64,000 nt of DNA from Brevibacillus thermoruber 423 (GTDB lineage: Bacteria > Bacillota > Bacilli > Brevibacillales > Brevibacillaceae): the NCBI RefSeq assembly GCF_000454065.1, contig NZ_KE695652.1, forward strand, positions 209,291 to 273,290, read 5' to 3'. A program made the translations under genes and the position numbers. The number at the start of each line of letters is the position of its first letter. Within the stretch, counting starts at the first letter, position 1. A model generated the notes under the pieces. It ran no database searches and was not told the DNA's origin. It saw only the letters and a program-made list of their open reading frames with translations. Positions 8,914 to 17,291 of the stretch are shown here, piece by piece.

Positions 8914-10166
8914 CGCGTTTCCCACAGCAGGAGGGCGGCGGCGATCACCAGCGGATACAGGGCCGACCATCCCAAAAACGGGTAGAGGGTGACCGTGACC
9001 GCCAGCGACGTCCACGCGGCCGCCCGGCCGATCCGGCTGTCGTGCAGGAGGCGCACGCCGGCGATACACCCGCCGATGTAGGTGGCAAAAAACGTGGCGT
9101 TGGGCAGTTCGATCAGCCGGGCGAGATCAACCCATCCCAGGAACAGCACGCCGAGAACGGCGGCAAAGCAGCACGCCAGGAAGGCCAATCCCCCCACCGG
9201 CGTCCGGTAGGTGGCGTGCAGGCGGCCGAACCAGCGGGGAGCGCTCCCTTCCCGGGACAGGGCATAGGCGATCCGGGAAGCGGCCCCGATGTAGGCATTC
9301 ACCGACGCGACGCAGATAAACAGGGCGGTGACCGCCACGGCCCACCCGCCGACCGGTCCGAACGACAACTGCACCATCACGCTGAGCGAGGCCTCCGACA
9401 AGCCGTTGCCGTAGCTGTGGGTAGCCACCGTCATCAGCGCCACGGCCGCGTACAGCAGGGCCACGATGCCGGCGCTCCACAGCACGCCGCGAATGGCGTT
9501 TGTTCGAGGATCGACAAATTCTTCGGAGAGGTGCGTCACCGCCTCCCAGCCGATGAAGCACCAGAACAATAATCCCGCCGCCTTTATCACACTCAGCCAG
9601 CCGTGGGGGGCAAACGGGGTGAAGTGGGAAACGGACGCATGCGGCAGCGCGGCGGCGACGGCCAGCACCAGAATCGCCAGAATCAGCGCCACCACCGCGG
9701 TCTGCACGCGGCTGGCCACCTGCAGGCCAAACGTGTTCATGATCAGGACGGTGAGCAGGATGAGCGCCGCCATCGCGTACACATGCGCGTCGCTCCACTT
9801 GAGGAGGACGGCCGCGTATTTGGAAGCGGTCACCGCGACGATCGGGGCGCCGATCGGCACGGACAGCAGGAAAAACCAGCCGACCATGTTGCCGAAGCGG
9901 TCGCCGTAGGCCATCCGCACAAACGTGGAGACCCCGCCGGAACTGGGATAGCGGGCGGACAGCAGTCCCATGGTCACGGCCATCGGCACCACCAGCACCG
10001 ACATGAACAGCCAGGCCAGGATAGAGGCGGGGCCGGCCTTTTCGGCGGCCATTCCGGGGATCAACAGCACCCCCGACCCGAGGACGGCCCCGATGTACAG
10101 CGCGACGATTTGCGGCAGCGACAGCGTCTTCGACAGACCGGCCGCGTTCGCCGACGTTTTCTCCAT
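8901..10166 (-). CDS. APC-superfamily amino acid permease (YjeH-like)
   Basis: This integral membrane protein of 421 residues has about 12 hydrophobic segments. The N-terminal APC signature is IGAVLGSGVLLIPG, with YPSSGGVSTFVR near residue 75 and GWEAVTHLSEEF near residue 200. These are typical of the amino-acid efflux/exchange branch that includes YjeH. It is transcribed away from the LysR gene at 10288, which is its likely regulator. ATG 10166 is preferred (GTGAGGGA 7 bases upstream); an upstream GTG at 10187 would add seven residues. Substrate is not determinable. Confidence 0.82.
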   Translation of the reverse strand: MEKTSANAAGLSKTLSLPQIVALYIGAVLGSGVLLIPGMAAEKAGPASILAWLFMSVLVVPMAVTMGLLSARYPSSGGVSTFVRMAYGDRFGNMVGWFFLLSVPIGAPIVAVTASKYAAVLLKWSDAHVYAMAALILLTVLIMNTFGLQVASRVQTAVVALILAILVLAVAAALPHASVSHFTPFAPHGWLSVIKAAGLLFWCFIGWEAVTHLSEEFVDPRTNAIRGVLWSAGIVALLYAAVALMTVATHSYGNGLSEASLSVMVQLSFGPVGGWAVAVTALFICVASVNAYIGAASRIAYALSREGSAPRWFGRLHATYRTPVGGLAFLACCFAAVLGVLFLGWVDLARLIELPNATFFATYIGGCIAGVRLLHDSRIGRAAAWTSLAVTVTLYPFLGWSALYPLVIAAALLLWETRKKE

Positions 10167-10236
10167 GGGCGATCCCTCACTTTGCACAGTGTCATATGCA
10201 CACGTAGTGTAGCATAGACCGTATCATCGGAGTTAT

Positions 10237-10252
10237 CTATAATATTTGATAG
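10237..10252. promoter_or_regulatory. Candidate LysR operator in the divergent promoter region
   Basis: The interrupted palindrome CTAT-N8-ATAG (10237-10252), embedded in ATCTATAATATTTGATAG, lies in the 121-bp gap between the permease and LysR genes. It has the size and AT-rich spacer of a LysR-type recognition site. Confidence 0.45.
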
Positions 10253-10287
10253 TTTGAATCGGACTTTTCGATAAAAAGGAGGAAGCC

Positions 10288-11163
10288 ATGGATATCCGCT
10301 ATCTGCAAACCTTTCGCGAAGTGGCCAAGTGGCAGAGTTTTACCCGCGCCGCAGAAGTGCTGGGCTACGCGCAGTCGAGCGTCACGACGCAGATTCAAAA
10401 CCTGGAGCAGGAGTTCGGCGTCGTCCTGTTTGAGCGCTGGGGACGGAAAATCAGGCTGACGCATTCCGGCGAAGCGCTCCTGGCCTACAGCGAGCAGATG
10501 CTGGCGCTCTTGGACGAGGCGCGCGCCCAGCTTTCGGAACAGGCGCAGTTGGCCGGGACGCTGTCCATCGGCACGGTGGAATCGCTGGCCGCCTTTTACC
10601 TGCCGCCGATCCTGCGCCGGTTTCGGCAGGAACAGCCGCGCATGCGCGTCATGCTGCATCCGGGTATCTGCCACGACCTGCGCCAGGGCGTAAAGGAGGG
10701 GACCTACGATTTTGCCGTGGTGCTGGATGGGCTGCAGTGCCAGCCGGAGCTGACCTGTATCAACCTGGGGGAGGAGTCGCTGGTGGTCATCGCCGCCCCC
10801 GATCATCCGCTGGCCCGCCGGGAGCGGGTGGAGGCAGCCGACTTTTCCGGAGAGAACTGGATTTTTACCGAGGCGGGCTGCAGCTACCGCTCGATGCTGG
10901 AAGCGGTGCTGCGCGACTGCGGCGCGACGATTGAGAACGCGCTGGAGTTCGGCAGCCTGGAAGCGATCAAGCAGTGCGTGGCGTACGGTCTGGGCATCGC
11001 CCTGGTGCCCCGGATCGCCGTGGAGGAAGAGGCGCGCAAAGGCACGCTGGCCATCCTGCCGTTTTCCCATCCCGACATCCGCGTCTACCGGCAGATCGTC
11101 TACCACAAGAAGAAATGGATGCCGCAGGCGCTGCGCCGCTTTGTGGAACTGTTGACGGAATAG
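10288..11163 (+). CDS. LysR-family transcriptional regulator
   Basis: This 291-residue protein has a standard LysR layout: an N-terminal winged helix (YLQTFREVAKWQSFTRAAEV then YAQSSVTTQIQNLEQEFGV) and a two-lobed effector domain from about residue 90. That domain includes PPILRRFRQEQPRMRV and VAYGLGIALVPRIAVEEE. It most resembles the CysL/GltC/YtlI group in its opening residues. It is divergent from the amino-acid permease gene and probably controls it. RBS AGGAGG lies before the ATG. Confidence 0.88.
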   Translation: MDIRYLQTFREVAKWQSFTRAAEVLGYAQSSVTTQIQNLEQEFGVVLFERWGRKIRLTHSGEALLAYSEQMLALLDEARAQLSEQAQLAGTLSIGTVESLAAFYLPPILRRFRQEQPRMRVMLHPGICHDLRQGVKEGTYDFAVVLDGLQCQPELTCINLGEESLVVIAAPDHPLARRERVEAADFSGENWIFTEAGCSYRSMLEAVLRDCGATIENALEFGSLEAIKQCVAYGLGIALVPRIAVEEEARKGTLAILPFSHPDIRVYRQIVYHKKKWMPQALRRFVELLTE

Positions 11164-11284
11164 TCCGGATTGCTGGCGGCACATGGCAAATGTGGAACCG
11201 ACGGGAATTGGGGGATGATGGCCCGCACATGCGTATGATAAGATAGGACGTAAGGTGTTTTGAGATGAAGGAGGTTCATCAGTC

Positions 11285-12544
11285 ATGACGATGGTTTCTG
11301 AAAGCATTGTAAAAGACATGTCGCTCGCGCCCAGCGGTCATCTGAAGATCGATTGGGTCAAGGAGCACATGCCGGTATTGAACCGCATCCGGGAGCGGTT
11401 TGAAAAAGAAAAGCCGTTTGCCGGCCTGAAAGTGGCCATCTCGCTTCACCTCGAGGCGAAGACGGCGTACCTCGCCAAAGTGATTCAGGCGGGCGGCGCC
11501 GAAGTGACGATTACCGGTTCCAACCCGCTCTCCACGCAGGACGACGTCTGCGCGGCCCTGGTGGAAGACGGCATCCGCGTATTTGCCAAGTACAATCCGG
11601 CGCCGGCCGAGTACAAGGAGCACCTGATCAAAACGCTGGAGACCCGGCCGGACCTGATCATAGACGACGGCGGCGACCTGGTGACCATCCTGCACAGCGA
11701 ACGTCGCGATCTGCTCGCCCAGATTCGCGGCGGCGCGGAAGAGACGACCACCGGGATCCTGCGACTGAAAGCGCTGGAAAAAGAGGGCAAGCTGGAATTC
11801 CCGATGGTGGCGGTCAACGACGCGTTCTGCAAATATCTGTTTGACAACCGCTACGGTACCGGACAGTCCGTCTGGGACGGCATCAACCGCACGACGAACC
11901 TGGTCGTCGCCGGCAAAACCGTGGTCGTCGTCGGCTACGGCTGGTGCGGCAAAGGCGTGGCGATGCGCGCCAAAGGCCTCGGGGCGAAAGTGATCGTGAC
12001 CGAAGTGGACGCGATCAAGGCGGTCGAAGCGTACATGGACGGCTTTGAAGTGATGCCGATGAGCGAAGCGGCCAAGCACGGCGACTACTTCGTCACCGTT
12101 ACCGGCAACCGCGACGTGATCCGCAAAGAGCACTTCGAAGTGATGAAAGACGGGGCGATCCTCTCCAATGCCGGCCACTTCGATGTCGAAGTGAACAAGG
12201 TGGAGCTGGAAGCACTGTCGAAATCGAAGCGCACGGTCCGCAAAGACATCGAGGAATTTGTCATGACGGACGGTCGAAAACTGTACCTCTTGGCGGAAGG
12301 ACGCCTCGTCAACCTGGCGGCGGGCGACGGCCACCCGGCGGAAATCATGGACATGACGTTTGCCCTCCAGGCGGTCTCCCTGGAATACGTAAACAAAAAC
12401 TACCAATCGATCGGCAAGCGCGTGCTGAACGTTCCGTACGAGCTGGACGAAATGGTGGCGCGCTACAAGCTGGAGGCGCTGGGTATCGGCATCGACAAAC
12501 TGACCGAGGAACAGAAAGCATACCTGGACAGTTGGGTCGAATAA
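11285..12544 (+). CDS. ahcY: Adenosylhomocysteinase
   Basis: AhcY hydrolyses S-adenosylhomocysteine to adenosine and homocysteine with a bound NAD, closing the methyl cycle. The 419-residue length matches the shorter bacterial/archaeal form. Visible are [16 protein letters not shown], the substrate motif [27 protein letters not shown], the NAD-binding [10 protein letters not shown] near residue 220, and a C-terminal lysine helix. It has RBS AAGGAGG and a terminator, so it is monocistronic. Many Bacillus use the Pfs/LuxS route instead. No SAH-type riboswitch is apparent in the 120-bp leader. Confidence 0.93.
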   Translation: MTMVSESIVKDMSLAPSGHLKIDWVKEHMPVLNRIRERFEKEKPFAGLKVAISLHLEAKTAYLAKVIQAGGAEVTITGSNPLSTQDDVCAALVEDGIRVFAKYNPAPAEYKEHLIKTLETRPDLIIDDGGDLVTILHSERRDLLAQIRGGAEETTTGILRLKALEKEGKLEFPMVAVNDAFCKYLFDNRYGTGQSVWDGINRTTNLVVAGKTVVVVGYGWCGKGVAMRAKGLGAKVIVTEVDAIKAVEAYMDGFEVMPMSEAAKHGDYFVTVTGNRDVIRKEHFEVMKDGAILSNAGHFDVEVNKVELEALSKSKRTVRKDIEEFVMTDGRKLYLLAEGRLVNLAAGDGHPAEIMDMTFALQAVSLEYVNKNYQSIGKRVLNVPYELDEMVARYKLEALGIGIDKLTEEQKAYLDSWVE

Positions 12545-12583
12545 TCCGTGAAACCCGTCCAAGTCCGGCGAGAAAAACAGCGA

Positions 12584-12617
12584 AAAAATCCTGCTTACAA
12601 AAGCAGGATTTTTTTTT
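12584..12617 (+). terminator. Intrinsic terminator after ahcY
   Basis: The stem AAAAATCCTGCTT (12584-12596) pairs with AAGCAGGATTTTT (12601-12613), followed by more T. The downstream mraZ promoter elements overlap it. Confidence 0.9.
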
Positions 12618-12622
12618 ATAAT
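12594..12622 (+). promoter_or_regulatory. Probable dcw-cluster promoter, overlapping the ahcY terminator
   Basis: CTTACA (12594-12599, 4 of 6 matches to the -35 consensus) and a perfect TATAAT (12617-12622) are separated by 17 bp. The -35 lies in the terminator hairpin of ahcY and the -10 in its T tract. Transcription would start near 12629, just before the MraZ boxes. Confidence 0.55.
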
Positions 12623-12637
12623 AACAACTAGGCAGCA

Positions 12638-12686
12638 AGTGGGGAAAAGTGGGGGAAAGTGGAGTCCAGTGGGAGGAAAGTGGGGG
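12638..12686 (+). promoter_or_regulatory. MraZ operator: five phased AGTGGGG-type boxes
   Basis: AGTGGGG-like units begin at 12638, 12648, 12658, 12668 and 12679 (AGTGGGG, AGTGGGG, AGTGGAG, AGTGGGA, AGTGGGGG). Four have exact 10-bp phasing, the last 11 bp. MraZ is known to bind short tandem repeats with a TGGG core in front of its own gene and to control dcw transcription. The array ends 8 bases before the mraZ start and also supplies the purine-rich RBS. Confidence 0.8.
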
Positions 12687-12694
12687 AAGCGGCC

Positions 12695-13126
12695 GTGTTC
12701 ATGGGTGAATATCAGCACAGCATCGATGAAAAAGGCCGATTGACCATCCCTGCCAAATTCCGTGAAGGGCTCGGCACGTCCTTCGTCATTACCCGCGGCC
12801 TCGATCAATGTTTGTTTGTCTACCCGATGGAAGAGTGGAAAGTGCTGGAGGAGCGGCTGAAGACGCTCCCTTTTACCAAGGCCGACGCCCGCGCGTTCAC
12901 GCGGTTCTTCTTTTCCGGCGCGACCGAATGCGAGTGGGACAAGCAGGGAAGGGTAAACATACCGCCCACCTTGCGCCAGTACGCCGACATCCAAAAGGAG
13001 TGCGTCGTCATCGGCGTCTCCAACCGCGTGGAGATCTGGAGCAAGGAGCGCTGGGAAGAGTACTTCGCTCAGTCGGAGGGTTCGTTTGGGGACATTGCCG
13101 AAAAGCTGGTGGATTTCAACTTGTAA
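12695..13126 (+). CDS. mraZ: Transcriptional regulator MraZ
   Basis: MraZ is a ring-forming AbrB-like DNA-binding protein that regulates the dcw operon. The 143 residues contain the two repeated half-domains, with [17 protein letters not shown] near residue 12 and [16 protein letters not shown] near residue 88. Each carries the loop that contacts repeats in the operator. GTG 12695 is chosen because it gives the conserved start [11 protein letters not shown] and has GGGGGA 7 bases upstream; ATG 12701 is possible. Confidence 0.93.
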   Translation: MFMGEYQHSIDEKGRLTIPAKFREGLGTSFVITRGLDQCLFVYPMEEWKVLEERLKTLPFTKADARAFTRFFFSGATECEWDKQGRVNIPPTLRQYADIQKECVVIGVSNRVEIWSKERWEEYFAQSEGSFGDIAEKLVDFNL

Positions 13127-13212
13127 CAGCATGAGTCCAGGCAGCGCAAAATATCCGGTTTGAAAAGGCAGCCAACCCTTTTCTTACGCGTTTGAATCGG
13201 GAGTGACAACCT

Positions 13213-14148
13213 TTGTCGTTTCATCATGTGACCGTACTCAGGGAGGAAGCCGTAGACGGGCTGAATATCCGGCCGGATGGCGTCTATGTGGACTGCACGC
13301 TGGGCGGAGCGGGACACAGCAGCCTGATCGCGTCCCGGCTGGGCGCAGGCGGACGCCTGATCGCCATCGACCAGGACGACTGGGCGCTGGACAACGCCCG
13401 TGAACGGCTGGCTCCCTACATCGATAAGGTGACGCTGGTCAAAAGCAACTTTCGCCGGATCCGAGACGTCGTGGGCGACCTCGGGCTGGACGGCGTGGAC
13501 GGCGTGCTGTTTGACCTGGGGGTCTCCTCCCCCCAGTTGGACGAGGGGGAGCGCGGCTTCAGCTACAATGCCGATGCGCCGCTGGACATGCGGATGGATC
13601 AGGATGCGCCGCTGTCCGCCTACGACGTCGTCAACGAGTGGGACGAGGAAGAGCTGGCCCGGATCATCTGGGAGTACGGCGAAGAGAAATTTTCGCGGCG
13701 AATTGCCCGGCAAATCGTACAGCGGCGCAAACACGCCCCTGTGCGGACGACCGGGGAGCTGGTGGAGCTGATCAAGGAAGCGATTCCGGCGGCGGCCCGC
13801 CGGAGTGGACCCCACCCGGCGAAGCGCACGTTTCAGGCCATCCGGATCGCGGTCAACGACGAGCTGGATGCATTCCGCGAGGCGGTCGTGGACGCGATCG
13901 GCCTGCTTCGGCCCCAGGGGAGAGTCAGCGTCATCACGTTTCATTCGCTGGAGGATCGGATCTGCAAGCAGGTGTTTCAGGATTTTGCCAAAGGCTGCAC
14001 CTGTCCGCCGTCGTTTCCCGTCTGCACGTGCGGGAACCAGGCGTCTGTCAAAATCATAACGAGAAAGCCGATTCTGCCTTCGGAAGCGGAATTGGCGGCC
14101 AATCCGCGGGCCCGTTCGGCCAAGCTGCGGGTGGCGGAAAAACTGTAA
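13213..14148 (+). CDS. rsmH: 16S rRNA (cytosine-1402-N4)-methyltransferase RsmH
   Basis: RsmH (MraW) methylates C1402 in the ribosomal P site using S-adenosylmethionine. The 311 residues equal the Bacillus length. Motifs are [13 protein letters not shown] (SAM binding, near residue 27), [19 protein letters not shown] near residue 102 and [15 protein letters not shown], and the C-terminal [11 protein letters not shown]. The TTG start is supported by GGGAGTGA 6-7 bases upstream and by the family start SFHHVTVL. Confidence 0.95.
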   Translation: MSFHHVTVLREEAVDGLNIRPDGVYVDCTLGGAGHSSLIASRLGAGGRLIAIDQDDWALDNARERLAPYIDKVTLVKSNFRRIRDVVGDLGLDGVDGVLFDLGVSSPQLDEGERGFSYNADAPLDMRMDQDAPLSAYDVVNEWDEEELARIIWEYGEEKFSRRIARQIVQRRKHAPVRTTGELVELIKEAIPAAARRSGPHPAKRTFQAIRIAVNDELDAFREAVVDAIGLLRPQGRVSVITFHSLEDRICKQVFQDFAKGCTCPPSFPVCTCGNQASVKIITRKPILPSEAELAANPRARSAKLRVAEKL

Positions 14149-14185
14149 GGCCCCGCGGGCTTGCACGCAAAGGAGGGAGACCGAG

Positions 14186-14659
14186 ATGAGCTACTACTAC
14201 CGGGGAAATCTTGCGGTGGAACTGGAAAAGTCGCGCACCGTGACCAAAACCAAGCGAACCATCCGCATCAAACCGTCCATTCCGACCAAGGAAAAGCTGC
14301 TGTACCTGCTGTTGATCTCGCTGATCGTGGCGGGAGTGGGTCTGGTCGGCGTCCGTTACTCGCAAATCTCGCAGTACAACTACGAAATCCAGCGCCTGAA
14401 AAAAGAGATCAAGGAAACGAAGGAGCAAAACGCCGCGCTGCTGCTGCAGGTCGAGCAGTTGAGCAACAGCGACCGGATTCTCAGGGAAGCGCAAAAAATG
14501 GGAATGGTTTACAATCCGGAAGCCGTGCACCTCATCGGTCAACCCAAGGGGAAGTCCGCGCGGCAGGGATCGCCGCAGACGAGCCCGGCTAACGGGCCCA
14601 TGCCGAATGACCAAAATGCGAAGACGAAACAGCCCGCTCCGCCGAAGACGAATTCCTGA
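14186..14659 (+). CDS. ftsL: Cell division protein FtsL
   Basis: This bitopic protein has a basic cytoplasmic N terminus, one membrane segment (about residues 37-55) and an extracytoplasmic coiled coil (about residues 60-105). It forms the FtsL-DivIC-DivIB complex that activates septal peptidoglycan synthesis. At 157 residues it is longer than the Bacillus protein (about 117) because of a Pro/Lys/Gln-rich C-terminal tail. It lies between rsmH and pbpB as expected. RBS AAGGAGGGAG. Confidence 0.88.
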   Translation: MSYYYRGNLAVELEKSRTVTKTKRTIRIKPSIPTKEKLLYLLLISLIVAGVGLVGVRYSQISQYNYEIQRLKKEIKETKEQNAALLLQVEQLSNSDRILREAQKMGMVYNPEAVHLIGQPKGKSARQGSPQTSPANGPMPNDQNAKTKQPAPPKTNS

Positions 14660-14708
14660 CGGGGACATGCGGATACGGCCGTACTCACAGGTTCAACATG
14701 CTGACATC

Positions 14709-14747
14709 AGCTTCACCGACAGGGGATCGGAGAAGCTTTTCTTTTTA
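14709..14747 (+). terminator. Intrinsic terminator inside the dcw operon (ftsL/pbpB junction)
   Basis: AGCTTC-A-CCGA (14709-14719) pairs with TCGG-A-GAAGCT (14727-14737), followed by TTTCTTTTT. A second GC-rich hairpin (about 14748-14773) follows. Both lie in the 143-bp gap between ftsL and pbpB, so expression of the downstream genes must involve read-through or a further promoter. Confidence 0.7.
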
Positions 14748-14802
14748 GCCGCCCCCCTGCACGGCGGGGCGGCCATCATCCGTCGTGTTGGAGGGAGAGG
14801 GC

Positions 14803-17223
14803 ATGGACACGAAACGACGCGTCAACTGGCGGATCCTGCTTCTGGCGCTCTGCACCATCTTGCTGTTTTCCGGCCTGACGGTGCGCCTCTGGTGGCTTCA
14901 GACCGTGGAAGCGGCAAAGCTTTTGGACTACGCCAAAATCCAATGGGACGACATGGAAAAAACGCTGAAGCCCAAGCGGGGAGAGATTCTCGACCGCAAC
15001 GGCGAGAAGCTGGCCTTCGAAGGCAAGGCGTACACGGTAAACGCCAGGCTGAAGCCGCAGGACGAGAAGGACCAGGATTACGTCAAAGACCCGTACTACA
15101 CAGCCTCCAGACTGGCGCCCATTCTGAACGCGCCGGTGGACAAACTGCTCAAATACCTGACGAACCCCACCGCCAAAGTGGTGGAACTGGGCCGCTGGGG
15201 CAACAAGATTACGGAAGAACAGCGCAGCCGCATTCTCGCCCTGCAGTACCCGACGCTGCCGAACGGGCAAAAGGTGGATGAGAACCAGCTTCCCGGCATC
15301 ACGCTGATCGAAACCACCCGCCGCTATTACCCCAACGACAGCTTTGCCACCCACGTCCTCGGCTATCTGGACTTTGAAGGCACGCCGCGCATGGGCATCG
15401 AGCTGCAGTTGGACAAGGAACTGCGCGGCGAAAAGGGCGAGATGCAGGTGCTGACGGACAGGCTGGGATATCAGCTCCCGGACGGGGAGCGCAAGTACAA
15501 ACCGGCCAAGGACGGCCTCAACGTCTACCTGACGATCGACCGGACGATCCAGGGCTACGTGGAGCAGGCGCTGGACAAGGCGGAACAGGAGTTCAAGCCG
15601 AAGGGCATGACGGTGGTCGTGAGCGATCCCAACACGGGCGAAATCCTGGCCATGGGCAACCGGCCGCAGTTCAACCCCAACGAGTATTACAAGGGGATTC
15701 CCAACTACACCAACCACGCCGTCACGAGCATGTTTGAACCGGGCTCCACGTTCAAGATCATCACGCTGGCGGCCGCCATCGAAGAGGGACTGTTCAACCC
15801 GAATGAAACCTACCAGTCGGGTACATACAGGAAAATTCCCGGTCCGCCGATCCGCGACCACAACAACGGGGCCGGCTGGGGCACGATCACCTTCCTCAAA
15901 GGCGTGCAGCGCTCCAGCAACGTCGCCTTTGTCATCCTGGGGTACGACCGGCTGAAGCAGGACCGTCTGAAAAAGTACTTCAAGGACTTCGGGATGGGCC
16001 AGCTTACCGGCATCGAGCTGCCAAACGAAAAGGCCGGCAACCTGAACAACCTGGAAAATCCGCGTTCGCCCCGCGACGTCGCGGTTACCACCTTTGGCCA
16101 GGGGGTGACTGTGACGGCCATCCAGCAGGTGATGGCGGTGGGAGCGATCGCCAACGGCGGCGAGCTTTTGAAGCCGCACATCGTCAAGGAACTGCGCGAT
16201 CCCAACACCGGCGCAGTGGTCAAGCGCAACGAGCGGGAAGTGGTCCGCCGGGTGGTGACGGAATCGACCGCCAAGCAGGTGCGCGACATTCTGGAGACGG
16301 TCGTCACAGCCGATGAGGGTACGGGGAAAGCGTACAAGATCGAAGGCTATCACGTCGCCGGAAAGACCGGTACGGCGCAGAAGTACAACCCGGACAACGG
16401 TCAGGTCATGGAAGGCCACTACATCGTCTCCTTCATCGGCTTTGCGCCCAAGGACAATCCGCGCCTGCTCGTCTACGTCGTGGTGGACGACCCGCAGGTG
16501 GGCGAGTCGTATCGGACGTGGGGCGCCAAGGTGGTGGCGCCGATCTTTACATCCGTCATGGGGCGCAGCCTGCAGTATCTGCAGCTAAAGCCCGACCTGC
16601 AGCAGGTGCAGCAGGCGTCGGACAAGACGACCGCGGCGGCCGCTTCCCTGACGCCGGTACAGCCCGTCAAGGAGCTGACAGTGCCCAAGCTGGTCGGCAT
16701 GTCCACGACGGCCGCACAGCTTCGGGCCCAGCAGGACCAGTTGGACGTGAACGTGGTCGGAACCGGCACGAAGATCGTCAGCCAGTTCCCGGCTGCTTAT
16801 GAAAAAGTGCCCACCGGCACCCGCGTGATCCTCGTGACGGATCGGGTCAAAGGGGCGAAAATGCCGGACTTTACCGGCAGGTCGCTGCGTGACGTGATGG
16901 AGTTCGCCTCGCTCTTGAACATCCAGGTCACGCAGGTCGGGACCGGTTTTGTCACCCAGCAGAGCATCAAGCCCGGCACCGTGCTCAACGGAGGCGAAAA
17001 GCTGCAGGTAACGCTGCAGCCCGCTTCCCAACTGCCGCAGACGCCCGCCGCGACCGGAGCGCCGACAGGAGGCGCCCCGCCCGGCGGGGCATCGGGAGCC
17101 GCGTCAACCGCGCCGGTTTCGGCGGCAGAGGAGGGTACAGCCGGCTCGGCAGGTCAGGCGCCGCCGGGCGGACAGCCGGATGCCGGCGCCGTCCCGGCAG
17201 GCGGGACAACCCCGGCGCCGTAA
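14803..17223 (+). CDS. pbpB: Penicillin-binding protein 2B (class B, septal transpeptidase)
   Basis: This class B PBP cross-links septal peptidoglycan in the FtsW-FtsL-DivIB complex. Order of parts in 806 residues: short cytoplasmic tail, one membrane helix (about residues 12-32), PBP dimerisation domain, and the transpeptidase with active-site STFK near residue 315, SSN in QRSSNVAF, and KTGTAQ. Two PASTA repeats follow, then a Gly/Pro/Ala-rich tail of about 65 residues that makes it longer than the Bacillus protein. ATG 14803 has GGAGGGAG upstream and gives a proper basic N terminus; an upstream in-frame TTG is rejected. Confidence 0.92.
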   Translation: MDTKRRVNWRILLLALCTILLFSGLTVRLWWLQTVEAAKLLDYAKIQWDDMEKTLKPKRGEILDRNGEKLAFEGKAYTVNARLKPQDEKDQDYVKDPYYTASRLAPILNAPVDKLLKYLTNPTAKVVELGRWGNKITEEQRSRILALQYPTLPNGQKVDENQLPGITLIETTRRYYPNDSFATHVLGYLDFEGTPRMGIELQLDKELRGEKGEMQVLTDRLGYQLPDGERKYKPAKDGLNVYLTIDRTIQGYVEQALDKAEQEFKPKGMTVVVSDPNTGEILAMGNRPQFNPNEYYKGIPNYTNHAVTSMFEPGSTFKIITLAAAIEEGLFNPNETYQSGTYRKIPGPPIRDHNNGAGWGTITFLKGVQRSSNVAFVILGYDRLKQDRLKKYFKDFGMGQLTGIELPNEKAGNLNNLENPRSPRDVAVTTFGQGVTVTAIQQVMAVGAIANGGELLKPHIVKELRDPNTGAVVKRNEREVVRRVVTESTAKQVRDILETVVTADEGTGKAYKIEGYHVAGKTGTAQKYNPDNGQVMEGHYIVSFIGFAPKDNPRLLVYVVVDDPQVGESYRTWGAKVVAPIFTSVMGRSLQYLQLKPDLQQVQQASDKTTAAAASLTPVQPVKELTVPKLVGMSTTAAQLRAQQDQLDVNVVGTGTKIVSQFPAAYEKVPTGTRVILVTDRVKGAKMPDFTGRSLRDVMEFASLLNIQVTQVGTGFVTQQSIKPGTVLNGGEKLQVTLQPASQLPQTPAATGAPTGGAPPGGASGAASTAPVSAAEEGTAGSAGQAPPGGQPDAGAVPAGGTTPAP

Positions 17224-17291
17224 GTTCTAACCCGTCCCCCCCGCGAATAGGGTAGGAAAGAGACAACCTACGCCGTGAGGGGGGACTCGCT

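Noticed and set aside
11164..11284. SAH or SAM riboswitch before ahcY
   Set aside because: The 120-bp leader shows no conserved core or terminator.
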